DNA of 64,000 nucleotides, from positions 10,292,001 through 10,356,000 of the forward strand of contig NZ_CP197418.1 in the NCBI RefSeq assembly GCF_052161655.1, written 5' to 3'. Under the pieces are notes generated by a model. The model ran no database searches and was not told where the DNA came from. It was given only the letters and a program-made list of their open reading frames with translations. This stretch comes from Novipirellula sp052161655 (GTDB lineage Bacteria > Planctomycetota > Planctomycetia > Pirellulales > Pirellulaceae). Shown one piece after another: positions 24,122-30,924 of the stretch (its first letter is position 1; each line of letters begins with the position of its first letter). The position numbers and the translations under genes were made by a program.

Positions 24122-24493
24122 CTAGTCATCAGGGTGGTCACCCAGAACAGACTCTTCCTGTCGATCGACCAGCTTCACGGCATCTTCGGTAAACGAGAGC
24201 GAACATTCCAGGCTTGGGTCAATCGTCAAAACAAAAGCTTTCGCAGCAGGTTCCATCGTGTCAATGTCATCCGCCAACTTCAGAAGCGTTAAGTCCATTC
24301 TATCATTCGACAATCTCATCTGCTTCGATGTATTGTCGTCGAAAGTAGCCTCCGCAAAAGACGAGAAACTTCGGCCCGCGTCGTATCGCACCGCAAGCCG
24401 ACAGGATTTCCATCCGTTCCGAGCGAATGCGATTGTTTCCGCATGAAGTTCCTCCGCGATGATCCGAATACGCTCATTGAATTCAGGTGTCAT
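24122..24493 (-). CDS. Cassette hypothetical protein
   Basis: The ATG at 24493 starts a 123-residue soluble protein (MTPEFNERIRIIAEELHAET...). It is helical then strand-rich with an acidic end (VLGDHPDD). The alternative upstream frame to 24625 has no ribosome binding site. The fold resembles small YezG/SMI1-type partners only in size; no assignment. Stop lies 9 bp before attC-like site 6. Confidence 0.55.
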   Translation of the reverse strand: MTPEFNERIRIIAEELHAETIAFARNGWKSCRLAVRYDAGRSFSSFAEATFDDNTSKQMRLSNDRMDLTLLKLADDIDTMEPAAKAFVLTIDPSLECSLSFTEDAVKLVDRQEESVLGDHPDD

Positions 24494-24559
24494 TTGTGAT
24501 GTCAGGTATAGGGAAGGGCAGCAGGTGTGAATGGCACGTAAACGATGGCAGCCAAGAGA

Positions 24560-24658
24560 TCGGATAACGGTAGGGTTTTGCGGGCGGCGGCGAACGACAT
24601 GCAAGCAAACAGGGAAGCGTGCCACCGCCGCTCCGTCAACAACCCATGGTTATCCGCG
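24560..24658 (-). repeat. attC-like site 7
   Basis: CGGATAACGG and GGTTATCCGC ends are an exact long-range inverted repeat; inner arms GGGCGGCGGCGAAC / GCCACCGCCGCTCC. The TAA stop of the gene at 24650 lies inside the site. Confidence 0.85.
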
Positions 24659-24982
24659 CAAATCCGCAAGAGAGCGCCGCCACGGTCTCATGGAGACCAG
24701 GACAAGCGGTATGCCGACGATGGCGGCTATCCCTGCGAAGAAACCTGAGTATAGGAAGTTTAACCAGGGCCAGTGCGAGTACGGAACTGTAGGGTCAGAA
24801 AAACCGGGATACGCGAATGGGATAGAAACCATGTAGGCAATGAACAACGCAGCGATCAGCGTAAAGATGCAACCGAACACAAGTCCGGTCGCTGAGAGCA
24901 ACAGCACAGGAACGCTGGTTGAATCGGATGCATCCAAAGTTGGCGGTGAACGATAGGGCCCCGCGGATTCAGTCAGGGTCAC
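24650..24982 (-). CDS. Cassette two-TM protein (PYxxPP type)
   Basis: The 110-residue protein begins MTLTESAGPYRSPPTLD, a variant of the planctomycete PYxPP leader, followed by two membrane segments (LLLSATGLVFGCIFTLIAALFIAYM and FLYSGFFAGIAAIVGIPLVLV). Its TAA stop lies within GGATAAC of attC-like site 7, the classical placement of a stop in an integron cassette. Function unknown. Confidence 0.7.
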   Translation of the reverse strand: MTLTESAGPYRSPPTLDASDSTSVPVLLLSATGLVFGCIFTLIAALFIAYMVSIPFAYPGFSDPTVPYSHWPWLNFLYSGFFAGIAAIVGIPLVLVSMRPWRRSLADLRG

Positions 24983-25509
24983 GTCTCTTGGTTCGGATAA
25001 CTTATGTTTCTGCGGTGAGTGAGGGTGAGAATAAGCCTTTTCGGGGTGTTCTCACCCTGAGTCGAAACTTGTTCTCACAGTGATCTCCTCTTCGTAGCGG
25101 TACACCGCGAATTCTATTCTCACCCGCTGCAGAACTAGCGTCAAGTTTGTTCTCACCCCGTAGAACAGACTTGGCTGAGGCGTGTGCACCCACGCAGATT
25201 TCAGAGATGGCGAACTATGAAACGGTAGAACAAGTGCCATATTTCACCAGAGGAGGGGCGGTAGTGTATTGCATGGCGATTAAACCAACACCCCCTCCAG
25301 GGTCACGCCAGATAGTTTGCCCTCGACCCATGAGTTGGGAGAATCGGTGGGTTTGATGAAAAACCTTGGAGCTACACAGGCAGAATAACCAAGTACCCGA
25401 TCAGCAGAGGACCGGGGTCCCGGGTTAAAAAACCCTCGCGATGGATGTGCATATCGATTCTTCGAAGTCCTCGACCTTCTCCGACTGCAATGTAGCGTCG
25501 TCGTCAACG
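24983..25509. other. Gene-free stretch with TTCTCAC repeats
   Basis: Begins with a half attC end (TTCGGATAAC, 24991-25000) that has no partner. From 25021 to 25160 five copies of (T)GTTCTCAC or its complement GTGAGAA follow, including GGGTGAGAA / TTCTCACCC arms. The remainder holds only short frames without support. It may be a disrupted cassette or a small mobile repeat. Confidence 0.4.
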
Positions 25510-26124
25510 TCACGACCTTTTGAAAATCACAACTGTTACCTTGATCGTTGATTCCAACTTTTGTAATTCATCGAGCATGATGTGCTTCGCCTTCTCCTGA
25601 TTGAAGCCACCCGAACCGGCTCCGATCAACGGGAAGGCGATGGACTGAAATCGATTGTCTTCGGCAACCTTGATTGCATTCCTGACGGAATTACGAATCG
25701 ACGTTTCCGATGCCCTCCAAAGCATATTGATCCCGGCGACGTGGATGATTCCCATGAACGGGAGCTTCCCCGCTGACGTGAGCGCTGCTGACCCAAGTGG
25801 AATCGGCCCGTGCTTGGCGAGTTCCTTGAATGGACCAGTGCCACCACGTTTCTTGATTGCCCCGGAAACACCTTGGGGAAGCAATAGCCACCACGAAATG
25901 ATGTTCCGGTTCCAAGCGTTGACGATCACATCAACGTCTTGGTCTAGTAGGTCGCCATCGACGACACGAATTTTGTAGGGGGGACAATCGGGACAAGGAA
26001 GCACAAATACCGATTCTGTGCTGCCTTCTGGCGTGGTCATTGGTGTGTCGTCAAGAAACGACTCGCAGATTGCCAGAGGAACGAGATATTGCTTTCCACA
26101 TTTCGGGCATTGAAAGAGGGGCAT
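25510..26124 (-). CDS. Macro-domain protein with N-terminal zinc ribbon
   Basis: The 204-residue protein starts with a CPKCGKQYLVP zinc-knuckle, with a second pair CPDCP near residue 44, then a macro domain: VVDGDLLDQDVDVIVNAWN, GVSGAIKKRGGTG and FPLIGAGSGGFN. These are the ADP-ribose-binding loops. Macro domains remove or bind ADP-ribose; here defence against toxin-linked ADP-ribosylation is conceivable. The asparagine in IVNAWN is kept. The gene lies in the cassette series but has no clean site on its right side. Confidence 0.85.
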   Translation of the reverse strand: MPLFQCPKCGKQYLVPLAICESFLDDTPMTTPEGSTESVFVLPCPDCPPYKIRVVDGDLLDQDVDVIVNAWNRNIISWWLLLPQGVSGAIKKRGGTGPFKELAKHGPIPLGSAALTSAGKLPFMGIIHVAGINMLWRASETSIRNSVRNAIKVAEDNRFQSIAFPLIGAGSGGFNQEKAKHIMLDELQKLESTIKVTVVIFKRS

Positions 26125-26445
26125 TGTTTTCTATTTCCAGTCAAACACTGCAAACTGCGGCAAGTGAGCGTCTCCGAACTGCAGGCTCGATGCCTCAATC
26201 TAGTCGATAAAATTGTTTATCAAATAATCGGCTTTGGCCTCGGTGGTTCCTGGAGTGAACTTTGCCGACATCTCGAAGCAAAACTCCGTGAACTCACCAA
26301 GACGCCGTTTCTTGCAGAGGCGTCGTCTCATAGGAATTGCTCAATCAAACGGTACCGAACACCGAGGATCGGGAGTTGAGCATCCACTCGTGAGAACGGC
26401 CCACCGGTTCTTCGATGCATCGGATGGTTCGCCAGCATTCACGGG
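26125..26445. other. Intergenic stretch in cassette series
   Basis: No gene. A weak palindrome near 26398-26450 (GAGAACGGCCCACCGG ... TGGTTCGCCAGC) may be a degenerate recombination site. Confidence 0.3.
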
Positions 26446-26889
26446 TTAAAGTTCTGGGAAATCTTCGCCAAGGAGTTCAAACAAAGGACCGAACGTGAGC
26501 TGAAGTCCGTATTTCATCCATTCACCAATGTACCAACCGTAGGCGTCGCCAATCATCCCCGGTGGCATCGCGTAATCAACCGGTCGGTAAATGACATGGC
26601 CGATTCGGATGGCCAACGCCATTGGAAGACTAGACTCCGTGAAAATATGTTGCATCACAAGCATATTGAAAGGGCCAGTCGAAGCGATGTAGATCGGAAA
26701 CAAGACCAGCAACCATTTAACGACTCGCGTTGGAGTACTTTGTTGTCGCTGAGAGCGGAATACAAGAACGATACCCAAGGGAACCAGCGAGAAACAGGCG
26801 ATCCCAATTGGTGGATATCGCACTGTAATCGCGCAAAGCACCGAAAATGCTGCAGCGATGCTAAAAAGGAATCGGATTGAGAATTGCAT
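26446..26889 (-). CDS. Cassette multi-TM protein (FSIRFLF type)
   Basis: The ATG at 26889 gives 147 residues beginning MQFSIRFLFSIAAAFSVLCA, the planctomycete RFSLRxL-like anchor, followed by two or three more membrane segments and a polar C-terminus. No family recognised. The alternative TTG at 26898 adds three residues. Confidence 0.6.
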   Translation of the reverse strand: MQFSIRFLFSIAAAFSVLCAITVRYPPIGIACFSLVPLGIVLVFRSQRQQSTPTRVVKWLLVLFPIYIASTGPFNMLVMQHIFTESSLPMALAIRIGHVIYRPVDYAMPPGMIGDAYGWYIGEWMKYGLQLTFGPLFELLGEDFPEL

Positions 26890-26989
26890 GACGGCCAAAT
26901 GGAATCAGCGGCGGATTACCGGGGTCTTCTCTATTGGCCTCATTTGAGAACGAAGTGGGCACGCGATATTTTTTGGCGAACGCCCCAGA

Positions 26990-27556
26990 TCAGCGGGAAC
27001 CGGCGTTTGAGCGTCCATGCGGGGAAGCTGACCACCGGCCCTGCGTTGCATTCGATGGTTGCTCGTTTGCTTGACGCTCGTTTGCTTGACTAGGGAAGTC
27101 CAACTGCGGAGTCCCTATTGTTACATTGGGAAGATCCGTTCGCATCTGCTCCATGCCATCGCGAGAGATATCAGTGGCATCGAGCCGCACCCGATTGATT
27201 TCGGGCAGTCGTTTCAACGCGCCAACGAGTTCGGGAATGTCAGTGTCATCTACCGTGGTCGGATATCCAATGTAATTGGCAAACAATACCTGCTTTGGAG
27301 TTCGGGTGTGTATTGCGTCGTAGAACCAGCCTCTTGATTCAACGATCGCCCAATCAGATTCGGATGTGGGCCGATCAAATACCCGTTCACCAACGAATCC
27401 GACACTGCCTCCGAGCCTCCAGATTTGCTCAACCGCTTGACGTCGTTTGCGATTCTGATTTGCTCTGTTCGTCAACCATGAAAAGCAGCACGCGATCACT
27501 GCGGTGACCGCAATGACAGTTCGTAGGCGGTATCTCAGGCGGCGTGATACTTTCAT
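26990..27556 (-). CDS. Cassette membrane-anchored protein
   Basis: From the ATG at 27556 the 188-residue protein has a basic N-terminus, one membrane helix (TVIAVTAVIACCFSWL), a basic stretch NRKRRQAVEQIWRLGGSV and an outer domain with leucine-rich-repeat-like pieces (LVGALKRLPEINRVRLDATDIS). Similar short LRR-like anchored proteins are common in planctomycetes. It starts 8 bp inside attC-like site 10. Confidence 0.65.
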   Translation of the reverse strand: MKVSRRLRYRLRTVIAVTAVIACCFSWLTNRANQNRKRRQAVEQIWRLGGSVGFVGERVFDRPTSESDWAIVESRGWFYDAIHTRTPKQVLFANYIGYPTTVDDTDIPELVGALKRLPEINRVRLDATDISRDGMEQMRTDLPNVTIGTPQLDFPSQANERQANEQPSNATQGRWSASPHGRSNAGSR

Positions 27557-27564
27557 TTGCTTCA

Positions 27565-27653
27565 GTCGGATAACGATCACGTGGTCGCCGCAAATGACTC
27601 ACCACTCCAGTAAACTCAACTCGGCGACTTATGGGCATGGTCTGGTTCGCTGC
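27565..27653 (-). repeat. attC-like site 8
   Basis: GTCGGATAACGATCACG... and ...GGTCTGGTTCGCTGC ends; inner arms GGTCGCCGCAAA / CTCGGCGACTT. Confidence 0.7.
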
Positions 27654-27706
27654 ATTCTGCAGCGATGTAGTGGCCGCATGCCCAGTGAGTCCGAGGAATG
27701 CTTATT

Positions 27707-28045
27707 CTATTGATCGGGGCGTCCGTTTACCAATCGATTTATTCGCCAATTGCGCATGCCCATCACAAAAAGAAAGAATGCAATTGCAATCAACGCTGCG
27801 GAAAAACCAATCGAGTAACAAATAGCCGCACCATTGGAAATTGGTCGTCCATTGAATTCGATGCCTGTAATCCCGGATTGAGTTGGAATCCACCCAAGTT
27901 CTTGATTGAGGAGCAGAAATCCGGGAACACTAGCTGTGACGCCGATACAGAACAACAGCAACGCACCGAGGAGGTGTCGCCTAACCGGGCGTCGAGACAG
28001 CGATGTGTCTCCGACTGTCTCCGGTGGTTGGTATGGTTTGGCCAT
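27707..28045 (-). CDS. Cassette two-TM protein (PYxPP type)
   Basis: The ATG at 28045 gives 112 residues beginning MAKPYQPPETVGD. Two membrane segments follow (HLLGALLLFCIGVTASVPGFLLL and GFSAALIAIAFFLFVMGM). A longer frame to 28108 enters attC-like site 9 and is rejected. Function unknown. Confidence 0.65.
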   Translation of the reverse strand: MAKPYQPPETVGDTSLSRRPVRRHLLGALLLFCIGVTASVPGFLLLNQELGWIPTQSGITGIEFNGRPISNGAAICYSIGFSAALIAIAFFLFVMGMRNWRINRLVNGRPDQ

Positions 28046-28051
28046 CGGCAC

Positions 28052-28149
28052 GTTGGTTAGCGAACGGCAGGTTTGACCGGGGACGAGCAAATGGGCAACC
28101 ACTGCCAAAACGCGAATTCAACTCCTCCGCGTCCAACCCATGGTTCTGC
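28052..28149 (-). repeat. attC-like site 9
   Basis: GTTGGTTAGCGAACGGC... and ...CCAACCCATGGTTCTGC ends; the GTTAGC end fits the canonical GTTRRRY core better than the other sites. Confidence 0.7.
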
Positions 28150-28166
28150 TTCATTGTTGCGAAACA

Positions 28167-28556
28167 TCACGGTGGATACGGACTATAAACCGTCACCGGG
28201 TTGATGACGCCATTGACCATACCGCCGAGCGCTAAGGCGGTCAAGAAATATACGACGAGTGCGAGGAAGAACACAAAGATCACGACAGGAAGTCCGCCCC
28301 GATTCCAACCAATGCGTGGTCCAAATTGGACGTTTGCCCATGCGGAGGCAATCGCAGAGATCGCAGTGAGGATCAGAAGCAGCAGCTCCGGCATCGCCGA
28401 ACGCGTTAGCGCGAACGTTGCGCAGAGAACTGAGTAGTTGACGGATACAACCGCAATCGCTTTGAAGTTCCGCAGCCAAGTCGATGGCAACTCGGCCGAC
28501 TGGCTGGCGTTTTCGTTGGACGATGCTGGTGGAACGTACGGATTTGGCCTCGTCAT
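28167..28556 (-). CDS. Cassette multi-TM protein (PYxPP type)
   Basis: The 129-residue protein starts MTRPNPYVPPASSNEN and has about three membrane segments (IAVVSVNYSVLCATFAL, LLLLILTAISAIASAWA, VVIFVFFLALVVYFLTALAL). It is the third small PYxPP membrane protein in the array, between sites 9 and 10. Confidence 0.7.
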   Translation of the reverse strand: MTRPNPYVPPASSNENASQSAELPSTWLRNFKAIAVVSVNYSVLCATFALTRSAMPELLLLILTAISAIASAWANVQFGPRIGWNRGGLPVVIFVFFLALVVYFLTALALGGMVNGVINPVTVYSPYPP

Positions 28557-28577
28557 GCGATCGATCGTAGTTGATTA

Positions 28578-28678
28578 GCAGAACGTTAACGTTAAAATTC
28601 ACGCGGTGGCGGGAGTTGATCGTCCACTTCGAAACGCATACGCACCGCCACTCTCATGCAATTCTTTGGTTATCCGCC
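28578..28678 (-). repeat. attC-like site 10
   Basis: GCAGAACGTTAACGTT... and ...TTTGGTTATCCGC ends; inner arms GGTGGCGGGAG / GCACCGCCACTC. Shares over 50 bp of near identity with site 1. The TAA of the next gene is inside it. Confidence 0.85.
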
Positions 28679-29460
28679 GTTTGTCGTCAACCAATCGAGT
28701 ACGAACTGTGAGTAACCATCCCAGATTTCCGGGAATCGCGTGACATTAGGAATGTGATTAACTTCGAGCAAGTGAGGTCGTCCGTTGCGATCGACGATGT
28801 AGTCATTCGCAGCGATTTCAAGTCCAAAGCCCCGAGCCACGGCCCGAGTGTCGGCGACGAGCGCAGAGTCGGGGTCCACGATTGATGCAGTACGTGGTGG
28901 ATAGATTTAAGCCAGTCGTCACCCTCAAGCCGAATTTGCCAGGCGCGTTCCCCGATCACAACGACGCGAATAGCGTCACCATCAATGAAAGGCTCAACGA
29001 TAGACGCTTCATCCGTTACGAGCGATTCCTCGAATCGCTCCTTGTTTTCGCCGCAATGCCAGTTACCCCATTTCGCAACAGATGGACCGCTTGCGATGTA
29101 TTCGGCCCCTGGTGAGGAGTAGCCACGCGGCGGATCGGCGAACGAGGTAAAACGCAATGCTCGTGCAAGGCAAGGAAGCTTGAGCCGACAATCCATCATC
29201 GCCGAAGCGTTAGGCAGGCATCGGCCACCCCAGATCGCAAGGCCCGTGATGAAATCGTGATCGTCAGCAAAGATGCCGTGGAAAACCAAACAAGAAACAG
29301 GCAGAAGTCGAGCACCGCTTGCGGACTGAACAAAGAGTTCGCCATCACGAACCATAATTGCCGGAAGCAACGCGTGGCAAACTATGGGGCCCCCGTATCG
29401 CCGCTTGATATCAGCAAGCTCGTCGGCGTCTAAGCCAATAATGCAAGGAAGCGGATTCAT
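28670..29460 (-). pseudogene. ATP-grasp-like cassette gene with a frameshift
   Basis: The N-terminal frame starts at the ATG at 29460 (MNPLPCIIGLDADELADIKR) and reads through DEASIVEPFIDGDAIRVVVIGERAWQIRLEGDDWLK. Near 28908 it shifts; the other frame continues ASIVDPDSALVADTRAVARGFGLEIAANDYIVDRNGRPHLLEVNHIPNV..., with the E-x-N metal-binding end of ATP-grasp ligases, to a TAA inside attC-like site 10. One missing A in an AAA run after CTT would restore a single gene of about 263 residues. It is either a real frameshift mutation or an assembly error. Ligand unknown. Confidence 0.7.
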
Positions 29461-29473
29461 GCTATTCCTTCAG

Positions 29474-29562
29474 TGTGATAACGGTACGGATCACGTGGTA
29501 CGCACAAAATCTTCTCAACTTCAAGACCGTCCGGTTTGCGCACCCAGGTGCACTCGATTACT
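29474..29562 (-). repeat. attC-like site 11
   Basis: GTGATAACGGTACGGATCACG... and ...CAGGTGCACTCGATTACT ends; inner arms GTGGTACGCAC / GTTTGCGCACCC. Confidence 0.7.
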
Positions 29563-30079
29563 ACTCACCATTCGAGCTTTCAACACGCCGAGGACCGAAG
29601 AACCGTATTGGATTTGCATCGAGGTAGACTTTGCTGATACACGCGTCGGAAATCACCAGTCTTTGCGTTGCCTCGCCATCGATCTCAATCAAAACGTAGT
29701 TGTAACCAACGCCCGCAATTTGACCGAGTGTGGTTCGGATCAATGGCATCACCGAAACACGATCAGCCGATGAGGCCATGAAGTCCGGTCTTTCAGCATA
29801 TTGGACAAGGGCAACGCGTACGAGTTCGTTTTGCTTTGCAAGCTCCTCTGCGTCGATCATCCGTTGTCCGCGCCTCGCGATTTCTTTAGCGACAGTAAAG
29901 TTCGCCTCGGAATAGCAGTGGACAATTACGTTCGTCGTACCGTCGACAGACTGGATCCCCACTCGCATCCCGGGCGTGATGAATCCGAGCAGCTTTTCAG
30001 GAAGATCAGTGTCCGGTGATTGAGCACGTGCTGTGGTGCATATCGCGATCGTGATGGCTACAGCGAGGATTCTGAACAT
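29561..30079 (-). CDS. Cassette secreted protein
   Basis: The 172-residue protein has a signal peptide (MFRILAVAITIAICTTARAQ) and a soluble mature domain with strand-rich N-terminal (GMRVGIQSVDGTTNVIVHCY) and helical middle part. It ends directly in attC-like site 11. No family recognised. Confidence 0.65.
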   Translation of the reverse strand: MFRILAVAITIAICTTARAQSPDTDLPEKLLGFITPGMRVGIQSVDGTTNVIVHCYSEANFTVAKEIARRGQRMIDAEELAKQNELVRVALVQYAERPDFMASSADRVSVMPLIRTTLGQIAGVGYNYVLIEIDGEATQRLVISDACISKVYLDANPIRFFGPRRVESSNGE

Positions 30080-30098
30080 CGCATAAGGCTCCTATCTT

Positions 30099-30193
30099 TC
30101 GGGTAACGGTGAAATCACGAGGTACGCGAGAAAGGCTTGCAAGCAGACGAGAAAACGGACCACCTGTACTCCAGAGCATTTCATGGTTCTGCC
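30099..30193 (-). repeat. attC-like site 12
   Basis: CGGGTAACGGTGAAATCACG... and ...CATTTCATGGTTCTGCC ends; inner arms GAGGTACGCGAG / CACCTGTACTCC. Confidence 0.7.
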
Positions 30194-30435
30194 TTCAGGC
30201 TGCGTTACGGACACCGTCCAGCACACGCGAACATACATCCTCTTCCAACCAGAAGCAATCGCGTCGCGCTCGGTCATGTTTAGTGGCAATGAGTGTTCCA
30301 ACAAGAAAGAACACTAATCTTCTCTAATCGCACACTAATGGCTTTATCGTGGAGGTCTGCCCTGCGTCCATTGGCAGCGGCAAGCGATCGAGCAACCATC
30401 TCGGAAATTGGCTATCGACCGAGCAACCACGGACA
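30194..30435. other. Interval between attC-like sites 12 and 13
   Basis: No convincing gene. A minus-strand frame from about 30277 (MTERDAIASGWKRMYVRVCW...) has no stop before site 12 and may be a decayed cassette. A chance-like CGGACACC occurs at 30207. Confidence 0.3.
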
Positions 30436-30526
30436 GCAAGAACGACCCGCATCACGGGGTGGCGGGAGTTGACTTTGACTCCAAAAAACGCTGGCCACCG
30501 CCGCTCCCATGCTTGCGATGGTTCGA
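30436..30526 (-). repeat. attC-like site 13
   Basis: GCAAGAACGACCCGC... and ...TTGCGATGGTTCGAC ends; inner arms GGGGTGGCGGGAG / GGCCACCGCCGCTCCC. It is the rightmost clear site. Confidence 0.8.
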
Positions 30527-30534
30527 CAGTTTGT

Positions 30535-30768
30535 TCAGATGTTCTCGACGTCACCGGTGAACTCTGCCGGCTTCTCGAAACACTCTCGATACATCTCATA
30601 GTTCTCGACGATCGATTCTCCCATTTCACCCGCGACGGCGAGTGTCTTGTCGTAAGAGTCACCATCCTCGATCACAAAGTACTCGATGAAGAACTTAAGC
30701 GTTCGGCCAAGCTGTATATCGAGTGTGTGGATACAGACAAATTTTCAAGGTAGGGCGAGATGTTTCAT
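30535..30768 (-). pseudogene. 5'-damaged cassette gene
   Basis: A protein-like acidic sequence (TLKFFIEYFVIEDGDSYDKTLAVAGEMGE..., ECFEKPAEFTGDVENI) ends 5 bp before attC-like site 13, so it is a cassette gene. Its frame is interrupted upstream by a TGA at 30745-30747, after ATG AAA CAT CTC GCC CTA CCT. No good start lies downstream of that stop. The REP palindrome at 30815 is close by, so the 5' end was probably lost where array and cytochrome cluster meet. Confidence 0.55.
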
Positions 30769-30814
30769 GGTTGGTTCAGTGGCGTAGCTGAAAGCCTTGG
30801 TTTTTGCGACGGCG

Positions 30815-30888
30815 CGTTTAACCGTCAGCCGCAGGCGTTCGCGAGTTCATGTTGACGTACGCGTGCGCCTTCGGCTACCGGTTAAACG
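30815..30888 (+). repeat. REP palindrome A
   Basis: CGTTTAACCGTCAGCCGCAGGCG ... GCGTGCGCCTTCGGCTACC-GGTTAAACG (arms abbreviated) form an imperfect palindrome of 74 bp matching REP B and C near the RAYT gene. Confidence 0.8.
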
Positions 30889-30924
30889 ATTGCGGCTCAG
30901 CAATACGGATCGACTACTCATGGG

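Noticed and set aside
30324..30753. ORFs on both strands between 30.3 and 30.75 kb
   Set aside because: They overlap attC-like site 13 and the damaged cassette gene in other frames.
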